DNA of 64,000 nt from Watersipora subatra. Its lineage: Eukaryota > Bryozoa > Gymnolaemata > Cheilostomatida > Watersiporidae. The stretch is from NCBI RefSeq assembly GCF_963576615.1, contig NC_088714.1:39904572-39968571 (forward strand), read 5' to 3'. The number at the start of each line of letters is the position of its first letter. The stretch's first letter is position 1. The position numbers were made by a program, and so were the translations under genes. The notes beneath the pieces were generated by a model. It ran no database searches. It saw only the letters and a list, made by a program, of their open reading frames with translations, and had not been told where the DNA came from. Positions 1 to 12,400 of this stretch are shown here, in pieces.

Positions 1-1640
1 CAGGAGTGGTCGCATAACTCCCAATTGTTCGTAGCTGACAAGTTTACATGCTCCAAAGAAATTGTCGCGCAACTTCGTGTTTGTTATATTAGCCTGTTGC
101 GCTTGTAGCTAAAGCATATTAGCCTGGGAGCATATTTTATATCACTGCTGACTCTATTAAAAGGCTTCTAAGGTCAAATGTCAATGGTACCCTTCCAATT
201 CACAATGACTATTTACGGCATCTGCCAGTTGGTTGCGCACAGCCATATTCTTTTCTCTTCGGCCATCGACCTTTAGTAAAAAATGTTCAAGCAACCACCA
301 GGTCAAGCATTGTGATAACTAACTCATCTGAGAACAGAGCGTTCATCATTTTAGAAAATAACTCCGAATCAGAAAGAAAAATTTCCTACACGTTTTGCCT
401 TTTTAAAATTAAATAAATATTTATGTGTTTGGACATTTTAGAATAAACGTGTTTTAAAATATTTTTGAAACATGTGCATTAAAGGAGGTGTCTAGAGATG
501 CTGTAAAGACGTCACTAATGAAAACGATGAAAATCCAACTTCCGGTCGCAAAGATTTGTGCAGTAATACGAACACTGATGTTTACATGATACGCAGTATT
601 TTGTTGTTGATTTGATGTTTACTAAAATACCTCTTTAATCGCAGGTTTGAATCGCTTCAAAAAATTAAACACGCAACGTTTGAAACCATTTACAAGCTAC
701 GAAGACGAAAAAGTCGACAAAAATTCGTGGCACGTAACACTAGTGAATGTCGTAACTATAAGCCTGGCAAAACTATAAAGAGCACAACCAGAGCAGTTCT
801 GCTGCAAGCTTCAATTACTTCAACTGCAACTAAAGTTCTGGCATCAGAAGTTGCAGCTCAGCCAGGTGACCACCCTAAAGGACTATGTAGATTAGCGAGC
901 CAAATTTGGTGCAGCAAAATCTTTGCCATGATCATGTAACCTGTGATTATGAAGAGGCTATTGAAGCAGGCTGGATGACACTCTAAGCCGACCAGCTGTA
1001 AAATCTGCTACAGTACTTGGACTGTCTTGAAAGGCCACAACAGCCTGCAGACGTTGTTTTAGGAACCAGCAAAAGGCATTAGAGGTTGTTGGAGTCATAG
1101 ACAAGTCCCAGTTACTACATTAAACTGTGGTCAGAGCTAATCTATGTGATAGATAGCCAACCTAACATTCTCTCATATGACATACATGTTGCATATTTCC
1201 ATAAACATCAACCATCAGGTGGATCAATGACATAATTTGATTTGTTAGGTCATAACCATTGGGTCTGCACATACCTGCAAAGCGTACACTCCCAGTACAA
1301 CAATGCACTGTACTAATCAGCAACTCCTTACAAAATACAACTAGATACAGAGACTCACAACTAGAGACACCTAGGCCATCTGAAGCACTGTTGCTTAGAC
1401 AGGTGAGCTCTACTAACAATGAGTGTGGAATAATGAGTGCTATACAAGCCAATGCGAATCCAACATGCAAAACTTGCCTGACAAAGCAATCACCTATGAA
1501 ATAAGTACGTATCACTCTGCCAACACAAGGCCATCTCGTAACAACCCATGCAGCTTTAAAATGATGTATATAAAAGCCTTATTTTATCTTTACTATAATG
1601 AGAGCCACGTTTGTCTGAAGCCACGTTTGATGGTGGAAAA
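1..1640. other. Intergenic DNA, no gene recognised
   Basis: Open frames here, the longest being 117 codons on the minus strand at 1162-1515, overlap one another on both strands. They lack recognisable protein motifs or convincing splice borders. I see no coding gene, RNA gene or clear mobile element in this stretch. Confidence 0.5.
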
Positions 1641-1654
1641 ATAGATTGTATGAT

Positions 1655-1740
1655 TGTATCGTACCAGATTTGAACTCGCAACTTTCAATACAGTGGGCCA
1701 TCCCTCAAGCAACTGGGCTACTCGACTACACACTAGTTAC
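1655..1740 (-). repeat. tRNA-derived SINE head
   Basis: Read on the minus strand this resembles a degenerate tRNA: a D-arm/A-box-like start (gtagtcgagtagcccagttg), a central arm, and a B-box-like gagttcaaatct. The acceptor stem does not pair well, so it is a SINE head or pseudogene, not a working tRNA. Similar heads recur through the window. Confidence 0.45.
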
Positions 1741-4085
1741 TATTGAATAATTGTACGTACTGTTATAACAGCTTCTCTCACAGCACACTAGATTTTCAGG
1801 GTACTAACTAGTACATGTAATATAGTATTTAACAATAACGACAATGATGAACATAGATCTATAAATTGTGCCATTCAAACAAAACCAAGCTAACCTTCAT
1901 CTTGAATAATTAGAATAAAACCCAGACGCAGTTGAGAATGCTCATACGTCAGGACTGATTAAACATCTTATATATTAACATCGGAGGTTGCGCCAGAGGT
2001 GTACACCGGGTATCACGGCTGCCAGTAGCTCGGCCTTGACTAAAAGCGGCAGCGTTTAGGAAGAACTCCTCAACATGACGTAAGAAACTCTTGCGAATTT
2101 ATATAAATGGCAGCACGGAGCAAAAGGTGGATTTAATAATAGTCAAGGCATAGAATAGGTACCATAGGCTACGTACCCTATATCTATGGCGGCTATGTCA
2201 GCAAGTGTTGAATCGTCTAGTTTAGGAGCTAAGCCCGGCCAATTATGCGCTGAGTGCTTATTAGGAGATGTTGGGTGTTAGTATAATATTGATAAATGGA
2301 AGAATGCAGATAGTGAGACTAGCTTAACTCAAGTGCTAACTAAAATAGCTGCTCCTTTTATAAGAGGTCACGACTCTCGCTGTTTCACTTTCATGTTTAA
2401 AATCCTTTGGCTGCTGCATGGATTTCTCTTCTCCCTTCCATCATGTTCCTGAATCTTTTGCCTAGCAACATCTCTTTATTACAGCCCTTCTTGTTTTTTC
2501 CGTAATATTAACAGCCACTCATTTCTAATTTCGGCCTTGAATTTCTAGTCCTGCCTTTTTGTTACATTATTCACTGTACTAAGCATACACACTTATTATA
2601 TATAATTTTTATTTCTTTGGGCAAATTCGGTTTTTGCTAGTAGCTTAGCATCCTATCACCTGTTTATCGTACCCAGCATTCGCTATGCACTGCCCTCCCT
2701 AGTTTTGTGCTATTGTAAGGTCAACTATTCGACAGAGACATTTATAATCGTAAGGACAAACAAACAAAGACAATTATCTCAAGATAGTCAATTGATGAAC
2801 TTCAATCAACCACAACTCAGACCAACTTGGTCTCAAAATTGTTACAAAGTACAATTAAACAAAAAAACATGAATTCAGCAAGACAACCAAATCTCTTAGA
2901 GATTCCAGTAAACTTAACACAACAGGTTGGTGAGGTTGAGGTAACCTCGATGACAGAGTAGATAGATAAATATACGCCTTTGAAAGTTGGAGGAGCAGAT
3001 GCAAATTGTTTTAATAGTAATTTCTTTAACAGTTATAACTTTTCTACTGATTAGTTGCAAGTATAAACTGTAATGCCAAGGGTATCGCCATTGAAAAAAC
3101 AAGTGAATCTAGGATTTGATACTTTAAACACTTCCAAATGTGTATATATTTACTACTGGGATGTTTGTATCTGCATAAATCATGACAGCAATTGAAGGCT
3201 AGGAAAACCTCTTTTGGGTATCTATGGATACCATCCAATAAGGCTTCCTTGATATCCTGTATCTTAGATCATATTGCTATAAATATTGAAGCTTAACTAC
3301 ATTTTAATGAAATCCCATTTGGTTTAATTGACACACAATATAAAGGTGAGTCAAACCTCCATAGAATGTTACTATATGTCAGTTTTATCACAATTTTAAC
3401 TAGTTCGGGCAACTACCTGCCTTGGCTACACTCTGCGCTGTTAGCTGCGACCGTAGCTAATATGATGAAAGAGAATATTAAGTTGCCTGCTATTGTTCTA
3501 GTATAATGTCGGCTCAAATTATTCAAAAATCCCGCACTCTACAAATAACAAATACTACTAGATTGGAATGTCTAAGAGTCATTTGCAGAGGTGCTCATAC
3601 CACAAAGAATGACAAAGATAGTGCATTGACCAGCTGCAAGATTATACTAAACAAACGCATGGCTGCACTTATGAAATGCCGAACCAAACAAACTCAGATT
3701 TCAAATACGCGGTGCTATTTGCTTGTCGCTAATAATTCCAGTGACAAACCTTAAAAAAAACATATAGGCCCTAAGCATGGCTGTTTGACTACTGGGTTGT
3801 CATGAGTCATCGAGGTGCAGACGGAACGAGAGATATAGGACCTAGCAGCGGAAAATAATAGATAGTCAATTGTTAGATAAGGATACAGTCAGATCTAGCT
3901 TACGAACTGGCAATACTGGCTGCCTTATTGAATTTTTATCATGGCTAGATGGTGACACTGACAAATCACAAGACCTCTCCTGTATGATAATGACAGGTGG
4001 AATCATGAAAATATGCTTTTAGAGGTGTGACTGAGCAACAGCTCAATTTTACCCTCCAGTAGTTCTGAACTGTCGCTTCATAGAA
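1741..4085. other. Intergenic DNA, nothing recognised
   Basis: The sequence is unique-looking and A+T-rich, with only short open frames (up to 82 codons). None has a recognisable domain. A few slightly G+C-richer patches, for example near 1990-2060, have no coding signature I can support. Confidence 0.4.
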
Positions 4086-4092
4086 TATCAAG

Positions 4093-4180
4093 CGTGGCCG
4101 AGCCACTTGGTGTGCCATTTATCTGTGTGAGAAGATCATTTTTGGTAATGCCGGGTTCAAACCAATAAGTGTAAAGTGCT
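4093..4180 (+). repeat. tRNA-derived SINE head
   Basis: A plus-strand tRNA-like segment starts with gtggccgagccacttggtg, has an extended central region, and has a B-box-like gccgggttcaaacc. It resembles a leucine/serine-type tRNA but has no closed acceptor stem, so I read it as a SINE or tRNA pseudogene. Confidence 0.4.
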
Positions 4181-4199
4181 GCAAGCTTATGCAGGTGTG

Positions 4200-7100
4200 C
4201 TATTGATGTGAACCACTACAGCTATGCAATTGCAGGATGATGCAACTAAATCCTGCAAGCACTTTGCAAGGGCATTGTCAGCGAGGTCATGCAAAGGCTC
4301 AGCACCTCGCACACCATACATACGACATTGGTCTGAACTAGACATAATCGTCTTGGTGTATTCAGCCACCTCATGCTGCAGACGGGTGTATTACGACTGA
4401 CAAACCGGAGTATAAAAAGAAAAGCAGAGACAGCTTTGAAAACAATCAAAGGACTGAATCATGATTGAAAAACAGGATTTAAAGCAGTTGAAAGTAATAA
4501 TGAAAATTCGGCTGCTGGATATGGTTATAAAAAACCGGGTTAAGGAATGCTTAACATTTTAGTAAGGCTAGCTTTATGCCTTGCTTGCTGGTGTAGCATT
4601 CTCCCAATCAGTGGTACAACCAGTAGGCCTATTACGTTAGTTCGCATGCCTCCGAAGCTTCTTGTAACAATTGCCAGTGTTTCACAAACAAGACCAAAAA
4701 GACTATTGTAGAACTGCAGTAAACTGTAAAACATTAAACAACGACACAAAGGCGCGATATTCTTCCGATCGTTCAAACGAGATAAAGCATCTATTTCCCT
4801 GTAGAATATGTGGAAGCAAATAGTGTGCGTTTGAACTAAACTCTGTCATTTTATCTTAATTTAAACTTTTTATAAGTATACCACTGCATGGACACCTAAC
4901 AAAATCTGTAATTACTACAATACATCTCACAAGTTTCGTATCAACACGACTATTAGTATATACATATTTCAACACGTATATGATTAAATTGCTTTGTGCA
5001 CTCCGCTCATTAGCAAGCAAAGAGTTATTCACAAGAAACAAATCTTCTCTCAGATTCTTTTTTACGAGTCTTTTTTTTGGATAAAACTAGTTCTTGTGCT
5101 CATCACATAATGCATATAATCAATAAACGTGTTATGGCACCAAACATTTCAAGTGAGGATAATAAGAGCTTGCAATCATTTCTTATTCAGTATATAGCTT
5201 CAAACTATCAATTAGGCCAGATATCTGATGAGATAGCAGACGGTGAATATGTAAGCTGAGCCAGTCAACCTTTGACAAGTTTAACAGTTATTATGACAAG
5301 GCTTCAGTTCCATCATAAACAATTGACAAGCACACTTCGTAGTGAAATTTATTTGCATCAATGATAAATATATACTAGTTGTGAGCCAAAAACTGCACCA
5401 GTCACAATCTATAGCTGTATGATTCAATTCCGCTGTCCATTGTCTCGATTTATCACCAGGATACTTAGAAAGCACTGCTGATAAAATCTAGCCCGGATAG
5501 GCATGGTTATATAGCAGCCGTAATGGACTAGATATGTTCATAGAAGGTTGTTAATTAACATTCATTGTAGAGAAATATACCAGCATCGATTGCACAAAAA
5601 TAATAATTCAGAGATAGGCAATCAGTCTCTACATATTTTCTATTAGGTTATCGATAAACATTATGAAGAGACATCAAACTTTAGCTTTGAACTGTTCATC
5701 AACGTTGCACATGCATGTATACGGTTTTATGTCGGCGATGAGCTGTTCATTCCCTCAACATCGGTCAGCACTTTCGATACACAACTAAAGCCTATACAGC
5801 TTATTGGAGGCTTAAATTGCCATTCTCATTCTTACAGACAAATGGCGGGAGTAGCCTGGGTCTCCTCTATTGACATTAGAATGGAGAAATAGTTGAAATG
5901 GAATATACGTTTAAGGGAGTCAATAGCCAAATTAGTGATGAAGATGAATGCGGACTGAGATAAACATCGCCAAGAATAAAAGTCCATGCTGCTGAGAACA
6001 AGCATCGACATAATGGATTCAAAGAAAGTAAATTGTGCAGAGTCAATGGGCTAATCGTAGTCTGGGCGAACTATTTATTTTTTCAGTTAACAATTGAAAA
6101 CTGAACTAATAAGGACAATATTTACTGACAACTAATTTGGTTTTAATAAGGGTTATATTATGTAACCATATCGTATGTGTAAGTTTATTTAGCCTTTTAT
6201 ACTTTAGCATTGATAAATCATATTTCAATCTAAAAATAATTTTTAAAGAAAGAAATTTCGATGGTGTTTATTTATTGATCTTCAACTTATTGCAGGCCTA
6301 ATTTGAGACATGCTGTAATGGAAGATAAACAAGTGTTTATTAGGGTTAGAGAAAAACACAATTTTCAAAAAATCACTTTTTATTGTAAGTCGATTTGTTC
6401 GATGCTTATGATTTTATTAATGGATATTATTTTTTCGCTCATCTTTGCTCAAGTAAATTGTCGGTGCATTGCATATCAGCATGTTGGTGAACCAACTTTT
6501 CAGTATTGGTGACTAAGATGTTTGATATAACGAATCCTTATATTTCTTGCTTTCAGCAGTCATAAAATTATATGTAAGGTAGTGGAGTAGAGCTGCTAGC
6601 AGTTTCACACAAAGTATGAATGAGAGCCAAAGACATAAAAGGCACTATGAAGTATTTAAGCACATTTCCTTGGTGCAATCGATGCTGTTGATGCAAGCAA
6701 AATATAAATACCAGCTGGAATTTTCAGTACCGATTTCTTAATTAATAATGGACAAAACCAAAATTTGAGCATACTCTTTGGGTGCTAGCATGTGAGCTGA
6801 TTGCAGTAAACAGTTTTTGTGGGTAATCTAAAAACTCGTTGTTACTACGAGAAGGAATGTTTCATGTGAAGGTTGCATCACATCGGCTGATTAATCAGTG
6901 AAGCGATTTGATATAAAGGGAGCTTCTTTGGCTTGATACTTCAAGGTCAGCAGTAGAAATTTTGGATTTGCTGACTGCCCATGCAGGTTATTGTTAGTGA
7001 GTTCTTCCTCAGATAGTAACAACTTTTTGCGATATCTTGGCATGACTCATGAGCAGATAAGCTAGATAATGATCTGGTGTAGGATTGACATCTGCTCCTT

Positions 7101-8040
7101 TGTCAACTTCTTAAAGTCGACAGCATTAAGAACATCTTGTAACTTTGCTTTAACTGCTTCAATATTACAACTTGTAGCTGCTGTATCTTTGCTAAGTAAA
7201 CACACAGTTTCTAACCTGAAAGGTCATTCTGTAGAGTCGTACTACACCAACAGTAAATTATCTCCACCACACCGCTCATTCATGATAGAGATAGAGGAGT
7301 GTTTAGAGATCTGTTGCATACACATCAAAACAAGATTCGTTGTCAAGAAATACTGGTTTTCATAAACTTATAAAAACACGAGAATAAAAAAAATCGAATA
7401 AAAGAGGACTTTTCTGGGGAGAAACTGATTCGAATCACGTTTTAAATCCTTTTTGTGCCAATCCTGGTGTTCATCCTATGGATGCTTATTCTAGTGTTCT
7501 GGCAATTGCTCTGTGCAACGTAAGCGTTTGATTGTCATTTATTTTTATTTTATCTGCATGATACAATATCTTGGAATTATACCAAGCCTTTGTTCTTGAA
7601 TGAAACAATTCGCAAACTAATACTGCACACACGCGTAGGCCAAGGTTTAATCGTTCAACAAACGTGTAGCAGGTTGTACAAACTAATAGGTCTATAAAAG
7701 TCAGGTTGTCCTGTTGCTTGTTATATTAAAAAATTGCATGGTTCAAAAAGGAGGACAGATGTAAATCAAGATGGAGATTTAGGCAAGGCGACGCAATGCG
7801 TATCCTTTATTCTATTATTTTAACCGACAGTATATAGTATTAAAGAGAAAGGTTTGTATGAAAGCAAATCATCCCAATAAAAGCTTACCTCGCGAAATTT
7901 CTTTTTGTCTGTTAAATAAGAAGTCTTGGTTTGCAGCTGTTAGCTACTGTCATCCGATTCTGATCAGATGAATTCTCACGCAATTGTGAAAGTACGTATA
8001 CTGGTCTCCAAGTTTAGAATTTTATTCATTGGTTGTATAC
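4200..8040. other. Intergenic DNA upstream of VPS72, nothing recognised
   Basis: No open frame here has a recognisable motif or supported splice borders on either strand. The 98-codon plus-strand frame at 7069-7365 has a random-looking composition and no coding features. Confidence 0.4.
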
Positions 8041-8041
8041 T

Positions 8042-8277
8042 TTTTCATTGACCAATCAACGCACAGCACAGTCCTATAGCGAAACTACGCATTAGACATC
8101 TGAAGATTTATAACAGATGTCTAATAAAAGTTTAGACGTCATGGTGGTTTAAAAGCGCAAAACTTGCGAAAGCGTTGAGGCTATTCCGCTAACGACTAAA
8201 GTGAAGGTCAGCCTCGAAACACTTTCAGCATTATTTTTCATAATTAATACACACTAAATAAATTAAATCACAGCAAA
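8042..8277 (+). promoter_or_regulatory. Probable VPS72 promoter and 5' leader
   Basis: A CCAAT box (attgaccaatcaac, 8048-8061) lies about 225 bases before the VPS72 start. A perfect 12-base inverted repeat, attagacatctg/cagatgtctaat (8091-8102 and 8114-8125), follows, then a CRE-like gacgtcat at 8137-8144. No TATA box is obvious, which suits a housekeeping gene. The leader seems to run directly into the ATG, because no acceptor immediately precedes it. The exact transcription start is not determined. Confidence 0.4.
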
Positions 8278-8388
8278 ATGGCAGCCACTAGAGAGCGTCG
8301 TACAAACGCTGGAAGTAAAATGAGTAAACTGATGGAAGACGAAGAAGAGGATGAGTTTTATGCTACAACATATGGTGGTTTTGGAGAG
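8278..8388 (+). CDS. VPS72: VPS72 coding exon 1
   Basis: It encodes residues 1-37 (MAATRERRTNAG at the start, TTYGGFGE at the end). It ends in phase 0 at GAG|GTACAG. The conserved EEEDEFYATTYGGF block is the signature of the YL1 N-terminus. The donor lies in the left copy of a target-site duplication flanking a small transposon. Confidence 0.9.
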
Positions 8389-9360
8389 GTACAGACCTGC
8401 CAACCCAAGAGTGGGGCAATGCGTGAGATTTGGTTTTGGGGCAATTGATGTATCAATGATAGTATATATAAAATTGTGGAAATTGGGGCAAAAATCTCAC
8501 GCATTTCTCACACATTTTCATTTTTTCTTTGGGGTGATTGCGTGAGTCTCACGCCTAATGCGTGAGAGTTGGCAGGTATGGAGAGGTACTGTTTAGTATC
8601 GCAGTAATCCATCATAAGCAAAATTGAAATGTGTTCAATTAGCTATATACTCTTTTTCGATGCAAATATAAATCTTTTGCATTAATCAATTTACAGTGTG
8701 TTTTGTTTTAATAAAAACTGAATGCTGAAAAACTGAACTAAAACTGGAAAGCTGAACTAAAAGAAAAATAGAATTATCATTTTCAATTCAAAGTTATTGC
8801 CAAGGCAATTCGAACACTAGGTATCCTAAAAAGAAACTTAACTGGTGCCCTAAAAAAGACAAAGCTTATAGTTTTTAATACCATGGTCAAACCAATCCTT
8901 GAATACGCAACCCAAGTATGGTCTCCACACACAGTGGGACTATCAAATAACATTGAAAAGGTCCAAAACAATGGTCTGAGATGGATCTTCTGGTTCTGCA
9001 AAAGAGCTAGTATAACAGAATGCCGCGACAAAAATGAAATTCTTTCTCTGAATGACAGGCAAGACAGTCTGGATACCCTATTCCTCAGAAAAATTGAAGC
9101 GGATCTTTATAACATACAATTAGATGAATACATTAAATTTGCACCTGTGACACATGACTCTAGAAGTAAGATATTAAGCCACCAACACCGAACAAATGTG
9201 TGGCGATTTAGCTTTTACAATCGCATTAAAAATCAAGTTAAAGTATATTTTCCGCCCACAGACAATCAGACTGATAATACTCACTGACATGCACAAATAC
9301 TCATATATATCATTTATATCTCCTTTGGCCTAAGACAATCGGACTGATGATACATAAATA

Positions 9361-9405
<45 letters not shown>

Positions 9406-12400
9406 TTTACCACTTTATTACCCTCATTTTATGCAAACAACTATACTTTAATTCACTTTACTCAGAGCTCAGTTAATACATGGTGATACAGGTTAATATA
9501 CCCTATATGCCTTGAACTGGCGCTTAGGATCAATTGGAAAGTAAGTGAGTAATTCAAGCCGTTTAGACTATAGTATTCTATGCCACAGATTTTCAATGGA
9601 GACATGGCTTGTGCTGCTGCAATTGCTCTCGCTGCCTCTGATTCAAACCTTTATCAGCATGCAGAACAACAACAGGCTTTTTTCAACATGACAAGCATAA
9701 GTGAACTGCAATATTTTGTTTGAAAATCATTTTTGAGAGGAGTTGAGAGATCTCATGAAGATGGATTTAAGGTTGCTAGTTGTTCTTATTAGCCTTAACA
9801 ACTGCCGAAGAAGGTTCCATATAGCAGGCCGTAGTCTGTGAGTGCTAACATAGCCTTTGTTGTCTTTTCTATCACTTTTAATGAGAGAGAAAAAGCACTT
9901 CACCTTTCAAGGGAGGAAAGCATTTGTACTTGTGCAAATCACAAAGTCTGTTCTTCAAGGCAGGGTATTCGTTGCAATGCACGACTTCAATTGTAGCTAA
10001 AAAAACCTGAATATTCTAGTGTGTATAAACAGCCCGGAGTAGTTGATATTGGTAAACAGCCCGCATTGGTAGTTGCCTAGCAGAGTGGTCACAATTTTTA
10101 TGCTAACATTGCATGTTGTTGAACTTGATTAATTTTGTCACCTGAAGTTGCTATTTTTATTGCATTAGTCTGCAGTTGTTATTTGCAGTGTTATAGTAAA
10201 AAAATTTAGTTTTCGCACTCATTTTATAATTTATAATTAGCAGGTTACTTAGCAAAGAACACTAGATATACCATTTGTTTATATGCATCTATTAGTGTGA
10301 CAGTGAGTCTTAGTTGCCATCACACAGGGTTTGTTACGGACAGTGTTACTGTCGACAGCGGCTATTCCTTAACTCTGAACAGTTTACTTGTTGCTTAAGA
10401 CAGGGAATCATAGCTACACTCATATCTGCATGAGAAATAGGTGGAGAAATGTACTGACTTAGTGAGTAGGTTGTAATGAACAATTTCCATAAGACATGAG
10501 TAATGTGGTTCATTATCCTTGAAAGAAATTTTAATTTTTAGAAGTGTCACTTAGAATTATTTCAGGTTCTATATGCGTACCTGGAGGGATACACATGGTA
10601 AGCTATAAAAAATACATTCTAATTCTAATAAACGATTCTAATTAAACATTTTTAGTAGACACACAAAATTTTTATAATACTAGCATTCGACAATAGTAGC
10701 ATGAAACAATATAAAGATATTGGGTCACGACTTTTAATGATACTATGCACTTGTTTGTCTACTTTTTACTGACCTGATCTCACTCGACTATTCTGTGCCC
10801 TCATTCACCCATCGCAATGCAAAATCTGCCATAATTCCTCAGCAATTATAAGAGGTTCGCTATCATATACTGAAGTGTCTCTATTTCAGTGAGCTAATAG
10901 TTCGTTTTAAGAGTTTTGTAGTCGCATTTATTCAAAGACGTTCGAGCTAGTATTTTATCCAAGACTGTAGTACCTGCATTCAGCACAAAACCTCTAAAGC
11001 CAGTATTCAGTTCAAGACAGACTGACCAGTATCTGGCCTAAATTCATGGAGTCCAACTTAGGTCTAGGCCTTCAGTATGCTCCTAAGTAGTAGATTAACT
11101 TGTAGATGTTTCAGCATGATTTTGAGTCTTAGTGTCATTCGCTCATTTGGAAGGGTTTTCAGGAGTAGTGTAGATCTCATTATGTAATGAACTTGTTGGA
11201 CCAGTCATCTGCAGATAAAAATCACTATTCCTTCATTGATGAAAAGGTGTAAGAAGCTTTGATGGCTCGTTTACAACCAAGGTCAAATAGGTTACAAAAT
11301 AGATAGTCTATTGGTTCATTTCTGAAAATTGCCATTAACCAAATTTGACTACACAGCAAAGCGACTCCCACAATAAAACCTACTATGGTGTGTTTTGGTT
11401 CGCTCTTAAACTTTGTATCCTTGATGAATGCTTGTGCTATTCTATAACCTGGAGACAAATTGGCTTCAACTGTCTAATGTGGCAGTCTTCAGTACTTTGT
11501 AACTTTTAGTTGGTCGCACACGCTAAAATACTCAAATGTTTTCTGTTTATAAGTTTTTATCAGCTTTAAATAGCAGATTTTTTATTTGTATTTGCTGGAG
11601 AATTCATTTGAACTTGGAAAACTTTCAAAGGCATTTGAGTGGTAACGCAGGAAGCTATGATTTTGCCAGCCATCACAAAACATCTGAATAAATTTGAACA
11701 TAACGCGATGATGTTGGAATGTCATCTTTTATTGTATCAATTTTTTATCTGGTTCAACATGTTTTTGCTTAGCAGACAATCTCCACACTGTAATAGGTTT
11801 AACAGATTTTACATTTTCACCGCTCCTTATCTTGTTCATATTGATAAACATGCTAAAACTAAAGCACATTACATGATGTTTTAATTGATGTTAATATTGC
11901 TATTGTCATTGTTTTTTTTAAAACCTCTAAATCTTTCAATTACAACCTAAAGTTCAACCCTACTTTTAACAGGTTATGATAGTTTGAGTTATATCAGATA
12001 CATTCATCGGCAAGGTTTTCAGATTCTTCGATATACTTCTATGGTGATTCACACATAATTTACAACTCATTATTTGTTGCCATCTTAATTGCTTTCAAAC
12101 CAAATGTCAACTTTTAAAAAAATGTTCAAAGAATTTTCACAGGCAGAGGACGATGGAGAGTTTGTGGCCAAGTCTGATGATGAGGATATAGTTGACTCGG
12201 ACTTCAGTATCGATGAAAATGATGAACTTAGAAGTGATGATGATGAAGATCAACCAAAGAAAAAGAAACGTGGGATAGACACAAAGGCGTATAAGGTGCG
12301 GAAACTGGATGTTGTTTCAAGTGTATAAGTACTACATACTGGAAACTGGATGTTGTTTCAAGTGTATAAGTACTACATACTTGTTGTGTTCTAATCTCCG

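Noticed and set aside
727-939. Small frame MARNTSECRNYK...
   Set aside because: No recognisable motif, conservation cue or splice support. The length is expected by chance in this much sequence.
5843-5892. Small exon-like frame starting MAGVAWVSS after a good acceptor
   Set aside because: It is only 16 codons long, with no partner exon or homology.
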